A stretch of 26,923 bases of DNA, from NCBI GenBank assembly GCA_937901455.1, contig CALDIA010000186.1:1-26923 (forward strand), written 5' to 3'. The position numbers and the translations under genes were made by a program. The stretch is from an uncultured Bacteroidales bacterium (GTDB lineage: Bacteria > Bacteroidota > Bacteroidia > Bacteroidales > WCHB1-69). The notes beneath the pieces were generated by a model. The model ran no database searches and was not told the origin of the DNA. It worked only from the letters and a program-made list of their open reading frames with translations. Below, one piece after another: positions 20,293-26,923 of this stretch. Every line of letters starts with the position of its first letter. Positions within the stretch are counted from its first letter, which is position 1.

Positions 20293-21960
20293 ATGCTGAA
20301 CACACTTCACATATCCAATTATCTTCTGATTAGATCGTTAGACATCACCTTTGATCGTGGTTTTGCCGTCATTACTGGCGAAACCGGTGCCGGTAAGTCT
20401 ATCCTGATGGGTGCCCTCGGACTCTTGCTCGGCAATCGAGCTGATACCGATGTGCTGTTCGATAAGCAAAAGAAATGTGTGGTGGAAGCGCAGTTTGACG
20501 TGTCAAACCTCCCTCTGCAGCCTTTTTTTGAGGAAAACGATATCGACTATCACGATGAGACTATCATCCGACGCGAAATTAATGAACACTCTAAGTCCCG
20601 GGCTTTCATCAATGACACGCCCGTTAACTTGACCGTTCTGAAGGCACTCTCCTCCCGTCTGATAGACATCCATTCCCAACACCAGACCCTGATGCTGAAT
20701 GATGCGGATTTTCGGTTGGGCATTTTTGACCAGTATGCACAAAATGGACAGTTACGTCGGCAATACCAATCGCTCTTTACGGAATGGCGCAAAGTAGAGA
20801 AACAACGTGAAGAGCTACGGCAACGATGCGCTGCCAAAGCTATGCAGCAAGAATTCAACCAGTTTACTGTCAAAGAACTGGAAGAAGCCCAATTGCAGGC
20901 CGGTGAACAAGAGGCAATAGAACGCCAGATGCGCCTGCTCGCTAATGCCGAAGATATCAAGACTCGCCTATATGCCGCAGCACAACTGCTCTCTGAACAG
21001 GAAGGCTCGGTGGTTCAACTGCTGAAAAGTGTTCAGTCGGAAACGGCGCACCTGCCAGCGGTTTACCCCGAGTTCCAAGAGCTTCAGCAGCGTATAGATG
21101 CAGCCGTGATTGAAATCAAGGATGTTGCTTTTGAGGTGTCCAGGATGGAGAATGATGTGGAAGCCGACCCGAAGGCCTTGGAACAGTTGGGTGAACGCCT
21201 TGATAGACTGAACGACTTACAATATAAATATAAGGTTCAGGATGTGGCTTCGTTGATAGCGCTCAAAGAACAGCTGCAGGATGATCTGTCGCATTATAGC
21301 GATGACGAGGATACCTTACGTCAGTTGGATGATCATGCCCGGAAAGTGTACGGGGAAGTCGGTGAATTGGCGCGCAAGTTGTCTGAATCTCGGCAACAGG
21401 TGATGCCCTTGATGGAAGAGGAGGTGCGCTCGCGACTACAGATCTTAGGCATGACCGACAGCATCTTCCAAGTATCGCTCGCACAAGTTGCGGAGCCTAC
21501 AGCCTACGGCATCGACAAGGCTAACTTCCTGTTTTCCGCCAACAAGGGCGTACCAGTGGATGATATTTCCAAAGTGGCCTCGGGCGGTGAGATGTCGCGA
21601 TTGATGCTGGCACTGAAATCGGTGATTACAGAGAGCGTGCTGCTTCCCACCATCATCTTCGACGAGATTGATACAGGTATTTCCGGAGAGATGGCGTTGA
21701 AAGTGTCACATGTCATGGCGGCCCTTTCACAGCGCCATCAGGTGATAGCCATCACCCATTTGCCTCAAATCGCTGCTGCAGCACACCAGCATTATAATGT
21801 CTTCAAAGAGACCCGTGATGGACAAGCAGTGACGAATATTCGCCTGCTCTCCTCAGAGGAACATGAACGTGAGGTCGCCTCTATGCTAAGTGGGAAGAAA
21901 CTGACCGATGCCGCCCTGGCTACAGCTCGAGAACTTATTCAAACCCAGTTAAACATGTAA
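20293..21960 (+). CDS. recN: DNA repair protein RecN
   Basis: 555 residues, normal for RecN, an SMC-like ATPase acting at DNA double-strand breaks. The Walker A GETGAGKS is at residues 29-36, with the conserved GLLLGNRADTDVL after it and the DIHSQHQTLML segment. The middle is coiled coil (many E/Q-rich heptads at about 150-380). The C-terminus has the ABC signature ASGGEMSRLMLALK, Walker B TIIFDEIDTGISG and the H-loop ITHLPQIAAAA. It starts 6 bases after porD and is followed 5 bases later by a small outer-membrane protein gene. Confidence 0.97.
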   Translation: MLNTLHISNYLLIRSLDITFDRGFAVITGETGAGKSILMGALGLLLGNRADTDVLFDKQKKCVVEAQFDVSNLPLQPFFEENDIDYHDETIIRREINEHSKSRAFINDTPVNLTVLKALSSRLIDIHSQHQTLMLNDADFRLGIFDQYAQNGQLRRQYQSLFTEWRKVEKQREELRQRCAAKAMQQEFNQFTVKELEEAQLQAGEQEAIERQMRLLANAEDIKTRLYAAAQLLSEQEGSVVQLLKSVQSETAHLPAVYPEFQELQQRIDAAVIEIKDVAFEVSRMENDVEADPKALEQLGERLDRLNDLQYKYKVQDVASLIALKEQLQDDLSHYSDDEDTLRQLDDHARKVYGEVGELARKLSESRQQVMPLMEEEVRSRLQILGMTDSIFQVSLAQVAEPTAYGIDKANFLFSANKGVPVDDISKVASGGEMSRLMLALKSVITESVLLPTIIFDEIDTGISGEMALKVSHVMAALSQRHQVIAITHLPQIAAAAHQHYNVFKETRDGQAVTNIRLLSSEEHEREVASMLSGKKLTDAALATARELIQTQLNM

Positions 21961-21965
21961 ATTTT

Positions 21966-22595
21966 ATGATTATGAAAAAAATATTGATCCTTTTAGTTTG
22001 CACCTGCCTTGTGGGATATCAGCTTCAGGCTCAACGCGCCTATTACCAGAAAGAACGCGGTTTCGTATATATGACCTCCGTAGGCTATGCCACGGGCTTG
22101 GGTCGGATAGAGCTGGAAAACAAAACTGTTTTGAACAAGAATTTTAATGTTCCCGTCAATCAATTGCTGGCGTATCAGTTTAACAATTTCTTCTATATGG
22201 GCCTTACGGCAGGTTTTGACTTCTGGCGTCATACAGCCTTCATCCCAATCGGTCTTAGCCTGAATGTAAATATGATGGAAACCCGCATCGCCCCGATTTT
22301 GTACCTTAATGGGGGATATTCTTTCAAGTGGTATGTGAGCACTAAACCGGAGAATATGGATAGGGTAGTGCATGGTACCACCGCCGGACCTTATGGCGAT
22401 GGCGGATTGGGCGTGCGTATCAAGTTGAACGACAAACTTACAATGCTAATTTCAGCCTGCTATAAGGTGCAATACTCTGATATTCGCTATACTATTCCCG
22501 TGGAGGGCGAGCCCGACAACTCCGCCTATACCACCAATAGCAGGAAAAATGTATTATACCATTTTGTGGGGGCACGACTGGGCCTTAAGTATTAA
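21966..22595 (+). CDS. Small outer-membrane beta-barrel protein, unknown role
   Basis: 209 residues (207 if the second ATG at 21972 is used, which leaves the more typical MKKILIL start). A signal peptide ends LQAQ. The rest alternates polar and hydrophobic residues in strand-sized blocks (VYMTSVGYATGLGRIEL, FFYMGLTAGFDFW, PIGLSLNVNMM, APILYLNGGYSFKWY) and ends in aromatic VGARLGLKY, as expected for an outer-membrane barrel of about 8 strands. It follows recN by 5 bases and is probably the last gene of that transcript. I cannot assign a family beyond the general Bacteroidetes OMP beta-barrel group. Confidence 0.75.
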   Translation: MIMKKILILLVCTCLVGYQLQAQRAYYQKERGFVYMTSVGYATGLGRIELENKTVLNKNFNVPVNQLLAYQFNNFFYMGLTAGFDFWRHTAFIPIGLSLNVNMMETRIAPILYLNGGYSFKWYVSTKPENMDRVVHGTTAGPYGDGGLGVRIKLNDKLTMLISACYKVQYSDIRYTIPVEGEPDNSAYTTNSRKNVLYHFVGARLGLKY

Positions 22596-22704
22596 AATCA
22601 AGAGAGCCCCTGTCCTCTATCATCATCATTTGATTGAAAGCAGGATAATGCAAACTTGCTGTAAAAATTTTCTTATAGCACTGAGATTTATATTAAAAAA
22701 ATAC

Positions 22705-22712
22705 TATTTTTG
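22705..22712 (+). promoter_or_regulatory. Candidate -7 element (TATTTTTG) of rpsA
   Basis: TATTTTTG followed by CG matches TAnnTTTG and lies 107 bases before the rpsA ATG, giving a leader of about 100 bases, much longer than others in this window. The region 22596-22704 before it is AT-rich and shows no convincing terminator for the upstream gene and no good -33 TTTG. Confidence 0.55.
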
Positions 22713-22716
22713 CGAA

Positions 22717-22819
22717 CTCAATTCAAAAGAGGCTCTTTGTGTTGAGAATGAAGTAATTAACCTCGTTGTTTAATCATTTAAAAACCCTATTGTCCAGGGC
22801 TTAAACGGACAATTTTTTT
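22717..22819 (+). promoter_or_regulatory. Structured rpsA 5' leader, candidate ribosomal-protein autoregulatory element
   Basis: Two potential hairpins are visible. The first is at 22717-22746: CTCAA/TTGAG closes an inner CAAA/TTTG pair across a small internal loop. The second is at 22789-22813: ATTGTCC (22789-22795) pairs perfectly with GGACAAT (22807-22813) over an 11-base loop, and the downstream arm runs into a T7 tract (22813-22819) that touches the ATG at 22820. The second looks like an intrinsic terminator placed exactly at the start codon. Between them is an A/T-rich unpaired stretch suited to S1 binding. S1 is known to control its own translation in enterobacteria; a similar role here is inferred. 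Confidence 0.5.
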
Positions 22820-24796
22820 ATGTCAGAAGAATTGAATAACATTCCCGAAGAAATCGAAGCTAAGGCTGAAGAGACTGCCGCTCAGGTGGAAGAAACAGTT
22901 GCTCAGGCAGAAGAGCCTGCTGCACAAGTGGAAGAATCTGCTGCGCAAGTGGCTGAGCCTATAGAGCAGGCCGCTGAGCCGGAACCCGCTCCCCAACCTC
23001 GCAAAATGAGAGAGATAGAGAACGTGTACGCTTCTATTGAGAACTTCGATTGGGATAATGTGGACGACAAACACGATCATTATTCCGCAGAGGAAAAGGC
23101 AAAATTGGAAGACCTTTATACAAAATCCTTCAAGTCGGTGGATGAAAACGCTGTCATTACCGGTAAAGTTGTGGCTATCAATAGTCGCGAGGTGGTGGTG
23201 AACATCGGTTTCAAGTCCGACGGCGTCATCAATGCTTCCGAACTTCGCTACAATCCAGACCTTAAGATCGGCGATGAGATTGAAGTATATGTGGAAAGTC
23301 AAGAGGACTCCAACGGCCAGCTGCAACTCTCCCACAAACGCGCCCTTATCCTGAAGTCATGGCAACGTGTAAACGAGGCTTACGACAACCAAGAAGTGAT
23401 CACTGGTTATGTGAAAGGCAAGACCAAAGGCGGTCTTATCGTGGATATTTTCGGTATTGAGGCCTTTTTGCCCGGCTCCCAGATCGATGTCAAGCCAATC
23501 CATGACTATGATGCCTTTGTGAACAAGACCATGGAGTTCAAGGTGGTGAAGATCAATCACGAATACAAAAACGTGGTGGTTTCTCACAAGGCTCTTATCG
23601 AGGCTGAAATCGAAGCCCAACAAGCTGAGATTATCAGTAAGCTGGAAAAAGGTCAGATTCTCGAAGGCGTGGTTAAGAACATTGTGCCTTACGGTGTGTT
23701 CATTGACCTCGGCGGCGTTGACGGCTTGATCCATATCACTGACCTCTCTTGGGGCCGCGTGACGAACCCTGAGACGGTTGTCCAACTTGACCAAAAAATC
23801 AATGTCGTTATCCTTGACTTCGATGAGAACAAACATCGTATCGCTTTGGGATTGAAACAGCTTACACCTCATCCTTGGGACAACTTAGATCCTAACCTCA
23901 AGGTGGGTGATAAGGTGAAAGGCAAAGTGGTCGTTATCGCTGACTACGGCGCATTCATCGAGATTATCCCTGGCGTGGAAGGCCTTATCCATGTGTCTGA
24001 AATGTCCTGGTCACAACATCTTCGCACCGCTCAAGATTTCTTGAAGGTTGGTGACGAAGTGGAAGCCGTGATCTTGACCCTCGACAGAGAAGAACGCAAG
24101 ATGTCTCTCGGTATCAAACAACTGATTCCCGACCCATGGGCTGACATCCTCACCAAGTATCCTGTCGGTTCCAAACATACCGCCACTGTACGTAACTTTA
24201 CCACTTTCGGAATCTTTGTGGAACTCGAAGAGGGCGTGGATGGCTTGATCCATATTTCCGACCTCTCATGGTCCAAGAAAATCAAACATCCCGCTGAGTT
24301 CACCAAGATTGGCGAACCTATCGACGTGGTAGTCTTGGAAGTGGATGCCGCTGCACGCCGCCTCAGCTTAGGCCACAAGCAACTTGAGGAGAATCCTTGG
24401 GATGCCTATGAGTCCACCTACGCCGTTGGTACCGTACACCAAGGCACCATCGCTTCCATGAATGACAAGGGCGCAACCGTAACACTGGCCGACGGAATAG
24501 AGGGATTCGCCTTCAACCGTAACCTTGCTAAGGAGGATAAGAGCCAAGTGAAAGAGGGTGATGTGCTCGATTTCATGGTGGTTGATTTCTCAAAAGATAC
24601 CAAGAAGATCCATCTCTCCCATACCAAACTGTGGCAAGCAGGTAAGGAAGATGAAGAGAAAATGAAAGCTGATGAGGAGAGAAAACAAATCAAGGAATTC
24701 AACAAAGCCAATGAAAATGCGGTAGAAAAAGCTACTCTCGGCGACCTTGACGTGCTTCAATCCCTCAAAGAGGATCTTGAAAAAGAAGGAAAATAA
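22820..24796 (+). CDS. rpsA: 30S ribosomal protein S1
   Basis: 658 residues with six S1 RNA-binding (OB-fold) domains starting near residues 111, 192, 277, 362, 448 and 535. Domains 3-5 carry the strongest YGVFIDL...GLIHITDLSW-type repeats (also VEGLIHVSEMSW and VDGLIHISDLSW). S1 binds mRNA and helps load it on the 30S subunit, important in Bacteroidetes where Shine-Dalgarno sequences are weak. The first 60 residues are an acidic Ala/Glu/Gln/Pro-rich extension built of imperfect AAQVEE units. The C-terminus after domain 6 is a charged, probably helical tail rich in Lys/Glu. The leader is structured and a strong terminator follows the stop by about 20 bases. Confidence 0.98.
   Translation: MSEELNNIPEEIEAKAEETAAQVEETVAQAEEPAAQVEESAAQVAEPIEQAAEPEPAPQPRKMREIENVYASIENFDWDNVDDKHDHYSAEEKAKLEDLYTKSFKSVDENAVITGKVVAINSREVVVNIGFKSDGVINASELRYNPDLKIGDEIEVYVESQEDSNGQLQLSHKRALILKSWQRVNEAYDNQEVITGYVKGKTKGGLIVDIFGIEAFLPGSQIDVKPIHDYDAFVNKTMEFKVVKINHEYKNVVVSHKALIEAEIEAQQAEIISKLEKGQILEGVVKNIVPYGVFIDLGGVDGLIHITDLSWGRVTNPETVVQLDQKINVVILDFDENKHRIALGLKQLTPHPWDNLDPNLKVGDKVKGKVVVIADYGAFIEIIPGVEGLIHVSEMSWSQHLRTAQDFLKVGDEVEAVILTLDREERKMSLGIKQLIPDPWADILTKYPVGSKHTATVRNFTTFGIFVELEEGVDGLIHISDLSWSKKIKHPAEFTKIGEPIDVVVLEVDAAARRLSLGHKQLEENPWDAYESTYAVGTVHQGTIASMNDKGATVTLADGIEGFAFNRNLAKEDKSQVKEGDVLDFMVVDFSKDTKKIHLSHTKLWQAGKEDEEKMKADEERKQIKEFNKANENAVEKATLGDLDVLQSLKEDLEKEGK
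22865..22990 (+). repeat. Degenerate in-frame repeat coding the acidic N-terminal extension of S1
   Basis: Imperfect units around the sequence GCTCAGGTGGAAGAA / GCACAAGTGGAAGAA / GCGCAAGTGGCTGAG recur several times, encoding AQVEE, AQAEE, AQVEE and AQVAE. Units differ at synonymous and non-synonymous positions, so this is an old, diverged expansion rather than a recent tandem duplication. Confidence 0.65.
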
Positions 24797-24815
24797 TCTA
24801 TTTGAGATTTTCTCC

Positions 24816-24846
24816 AAAGCGGTCAACTTAGTTGACCGCTTTTTTT
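24816..24846 (+). terminator. Strong rho-independent terminator after rpsA
   Basis: AAAGCGGTCAAC (24816-24827) and GTTGACCGCTTT (24831-24842) form a perfect 12-bp stem with a TTA loop, followed by a T tract to 24846. The stop of rpsA is about 20 bases upstream. The -7 element of the next gene begins 2 bases after the T tract. Confidence 0.95.
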
Positions 24847-24847
24847 G

Positions 24848-24855
24848 TATCTTTG
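24848..24855 (+). promoter_or_regulatory. Candidate -7 element (TATCTTTG) for the 24871 gene
   Basis: TATCTTTG followed by CCGCC is a full TAnnTTTG match, 15 bases before the ATG. The expected -33 position falls inside the rpsA terminator hairpin and has no TTTG. Confidence 0.6.
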
Positions 24856-24870
24856 CCGCCTTTATAAGAT

Positions 24871-25677
24871 ATGATGAAAAAGATACTCTTTGTTGCTATT
24901 CTTTTTGTCTCTTTGATGGGAGGGCTCTCAACCGCTTCGGCTCAGCGATTTATAGGTTTCGCTACTGCCGGTGTCAATTTGGGCCAAATAGAAGGGGACG
25001 ATGTGCACGGCTTCCGAAAAGTGGGCGTGAACGGCGGTCTCGGTGTGGCCCTGCCATTAACAAACAACCATAAGTGGAGCGTGAGCATAGAATTGCTATA
25101 CTCACAGAAAGGTTCCTATAAGCGCTGCCAAGACGGTTATTTTGACACCATCTATTATCATCCATCCATGTTTGTAGATGTGAATAGAACTATCCCCTTT
25201 GACCCCCAGACCAAATGTAACATATCTCTTGACTATGTTCAGGTGCCCGTATTGGCACATTATGAGGATATGCATTCTGGTTTTAAGTTCGGACTTGGAT
25301 TCGCATGGGGCCGCCTCGTGCGTGCCAAAGAGGTGTACAACGGCTTTGTCCGTACCACTAACCTCCGCTCCGGCACTTATCGGACCAACGACTGGTCGGT
25401 AATCGTGGATGTGGAGGCCAGACTCTATAAGAACCTGTCCTTGGATGTGCGTTGGGAATACTCGATGATACCTATCCGCAAGATGCACTATATGACTGGT
25501 CGCATGGAAAACGACGGATCCTTCAATCTTACTCGCGATGAGGTGATAAAAATGCAAAATCATGTCTTTTCCATTCGCTTGAGCTATTTCTTTAATGAAA
25601 AATATGAATTGAATACCTCCTATAACAACAAAGGTAACCGTATGGGAACCAAATGGAGAAAGTATATACCTGATTAA
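24871..25677 (+). CDS. Outer-membrane beta-barrel protein (PorT/OMP_b-brl family type)
   Basis: 268 residues with a signal peptide ending in STASAQ (about residues 1-25). Strand-like alternation follows (RFIGFATAGVNLGQIEG, GVNGGLGVALPL, WSVSIELLYSQKGSY, LDYVQVPVLAHYE, FKFGLGFAWGRLV, WSVIVDVEARLYKNLSLDVRWEYS, HVFSIRLSYFF). The N-terminal GVNLGQIEGDD and the central QKGSY followed by LDYVQVPVLA pattern are common in the PorT-like Bacteroidetes barrel family (PF13568 type). A short polar tail follows the last strand. Either of the two adjacent ATG codons could start it. The specific function is unknown; the next gene encodes a lipoprotein 12 bases downstream, so the two may form a surface complex. 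Confidence 0.8.
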   Translation: MMKKILFVAILFVSLMGGLSTASAQRFIGFATAGVNLGQIEGDDVHGFRKVGVNGGLGVALPLTNNHKWSVSIELLYSQKGSYKRCQDGYFDTIYYHPSMFVDVNRTIPFDPQTKCNISLDYVQVPVLAHYEDMHSGFKFGLGFAWGRLVRAKEVYNGFVRTTNLRSGTYRTNDWSVIVDVEARLYKNLSLDVRWEYSMIPIRKMHYMTGRMENDGSFNLTRDEVIKMQNHVFSIRLSYFFNEKYELNTSYNNKGNRMGTKWRKYIPD

Positions 25678-25689
25678 ACCTTCACTTGT

Positions 25690-26772
25690 ATGACTATTTT
25701 CAAGCATTGGAAACTCTGTCTTATAACATTTTTGACGGCTTTGTCTATTTTGAACAATGGATGCCAACAGCAGATTGATCTGACCGCCGAAGGGAAGAAC
25801 ATATCCTTTACGTATGCCATCATTGACAGAAGTGACGACCGCCATTATTTTAAAATCTACAAAGGATTTCTTACGGATGAGAACGCCTTCGTGCAGGCAG
25901 GCGACTGGGGAAATGTGTATTATCATCCCGATTCTATAGAGGTGCGTTTGGAAGAGTATAATGCGGCTCATACGTTACTTCGCACTCAAGTGCTGGATAC
26001 TACTACGTCTATTCCTAAAGATGAAGGCTATTTCCCAAGTCCTAAGCAGTTGTTGTATTATTCTGATTGGATATTGGATGAAGAGAATACCTATCGTTTG
26101 GTAATACATCATAAGAACTCGGGCGAGGAGGTGTATGCCGAAACGCCAATCGCCGGTCATTTTTCACTGCGGCGCCCTACAAATTCGTGGAATATGAATC
26201 TGATGACCCCATACTCCATCCAGTTTTATCCATCAGCGAATGCCGCTGCCTATGATCTTCTGATGACCTTCGCCTATATCGAGGTGGATAATACCACAGG
26301 CGAAATTACGCACAAGTCGTTCACTCGCCGCCTTAACTCCGATTTGATTCATACGCCATCTACCACCAGCCAAGTCTCCTATTCGGCCTTCACACCGCAC
26401 GATTTTTACCGAATCATTGCCCAGTCTATTCAGCCCAATCCCAATGTGACGCGCTATATTGATGCCATCGATAACCAGCCGTATCGCTGTCTACGCCTAA
26501 GTGTATGGTCGGCCACGCAGGATTTTCTGTATTATAAGGAGGTTTCAACGCCCAGCAGCAGTATTGTGGACAATCGATTGGAGTACACTAACTTCATTTC
26601 ATCGGATGAAAATGCCTATGGGTTGTTGGCATCGCGCACATCTACGTATGTGGATCTGATGCTCGATAATTCGCAAGGACATAATGAAGATTCGCTGGTT
26701 TTGGGAGCACAAACGCGCGCTTTGAACTTCGGATACTATAGGAATAGTCCGCTCTTTTCAGTAGAGCGATAA
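25690..26772 (+). CDS. Putative outer-membrane lipoprotein, DUF4249-like
   Basis: 360 residues. A signal peptide (about 8-21) is followed by Cys25 in an NNGC context, an imperfect lipobox. The remainder is beta-rich, with an early YPEDSIEVRLEEYNA-like strand region (HPDSIEVRLEEYNA), an ENTYRLVIHHKNSGEEVYAETPI segment and a C-terminal SSDENAYGLLASRTST stretch. The middle 'Y.L.V....G..v.AET.I' and the late 'G.l.s' features resemble DUF4249 lipoproteins, but I cannot confirm the family. DUF4249 genes normally follow TonB-dependent receptor genes, which is not the case here. It lies 12 bases after the barrel gene and probably shares its transcript. Confidence 0.6.
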   Translation: MTIFKHWKLCLITFLTALSILNNGCQQQIDLTAEGKNISFTYAIIDRSDDRHYFKIYKGFLTDENAFVQAGDWGNVYYHPDSIEVRLEEYNAAHTLLRTQVLDTTTSIPKDEGYFPSPKQLLYYSDWILDEENTYRLVIHHKNSGEEVYAETPIAGHFSLRRPTNSWNMNLMTPYSIQFYPSANAAAYDLLMTFAYIEVDNTTGEITHKSFTRRLNSDLIHTPSTTSQVSYSAFTPHDFYRIIAQSIQPNPNVTRYIDAIDNQPYRCLRLSVWSATQDFLYYKEVSTPSSSIVDNRLEYTNFISSDENAYGLLASRTSTYVDLMLDNSQGHNEDSLVLGAQTRALNFGYYRNSPLFSVER

Positions 26773-26815
26773 CTTTTTTTGTTTGATATATAGATAGTTA
26801 TAGAAAGTTTTTTTT
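26769..26815 (+). terminator. Weak possible terminator at the end of the barrel-lipoprotein pair
   Basis: ATAACT (26769-26774) and AGTTAT (26796-26801) can pair around a 21-base loop, followed by GAAAG and a run of T ending near 26815. The stem is AT-only and the loop long, so efficiency is doubtful. Confidence 0.25.
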
Positions 26816-26849
26816 CTTGTTCACCAAATAAAAAAAAAGTGTATTTTTG
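26816..26849 (+). promoter_or_regulatory. Candidate promoter of the terminal tRNA gene
   Basis: CTTG (26816-26819), a 22-base spacer and TATTTTTG (26842-26849) fit the Bacteroidetes promoter pattern with one mismatch in the -33 element. Transcription would start a few bases before the tRNA 5' end at 26863. Confidence 0.6.
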
Positions 26850-26862
26850 CAGTCACAAATAT

Positions 26863-26923
<61 letters not shown>

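Noticed and set aside
22549..22773. Small 74-residue open frame across the gap before rpsA
   Set aside because: It overlaps the end of the barrel gene and the rpsA promoter and leader, with no recognisable features.

Overview
The window reads as an ordinary chromosomal segment of a Bacteroidota bacterium, most likely order Bacteroidales, and probably a whole contig from a draft or metagenome assembly. The evidence is the type IX secretion gene porD, a surface protein with the T9SS type B (gliding-motility-associated, CHU_C) sorting domain, a Bacteroidetes-type RNA polymerase omega subunit, DUF4292- and DUF4249-like lipoproteins, and repeated promoter elements of the Bacteroidetes type (TTTG, about 20 nt, TAnnTTTG). 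The first 31 bases are an exact Illumina adapter sequence, and the last bases stop inside a tRNA gene. I see no phage, transposon, CRISPR or defence system.

Layout. 33-2357 (+): a 5'-truncated MBOAT acyltransferase and an AlgJ/DHHW-like SGNH protein, a pair expected to O-acetylate a surface polysaccharide. 2403-4117 (-): a small lipoprotein followed by a MATE transporter. 4242-5844 (+): yqeY and lpxB (lipid A disaccharide synthase). 5923-9495 (+): a 945-residue secreted mosaic protein and a DUF4292 lipoprotein. 9505-11397 (+): a single reading frame that joins a complete-looking QueG (epoxyqueuosine reductase) to a complete-looking KdsD/KpsF (arabinose-5-phosphate isomerase). Six bases later lies tRNA-Leu(CAG) with a strong terminator. 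11542-16880 (+): rsmI, lepA and an AddB-like nuclease with an iron-sulfur cysteine set. 16917-22595 (+): a compact operon-like run of bamD, rpoZ, coaBC, porD, recN and a small outer-membrane protein gene. 22705-24846 (+): rpsA (ribosomal protein S1) with a structured leader and a strong terminator. 24871-26772 (+): a beta-barrel protein and a lipoprotein. 26863-end (+): the 5' part of an initiator-type tRNA-Met.

The genes are mostly housekeeping and envelope functions: lipid A and Kdo supply (lpxB, kdsD half), outer-membrane assembly (bamD), type IX secretion (porD and a cargo), translation (rpsA, lepA, rsmI, queG half, yqeY, two tRNAs), coenzyme A synthesis (coaBC) and DNA repair (recN, addB-like). 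The most unusual item is the QueG-KdsD fusion, which joins tRNA queuosine modification to the first committed step of Kdo synthesis in one frame. It depends on a run of seven T: losing one T would expose a stop 14 bases later, so an assembly error or slippage must be excluded. The next most interesting items are the rpsA leader, which has a terminator-like hairpin touching the start codon, and the nearly leaderless rsmI and lepA genes.

No gene-free stretch longer than about 300 bases exists. The longest is the 224-base rpsA upstream region.
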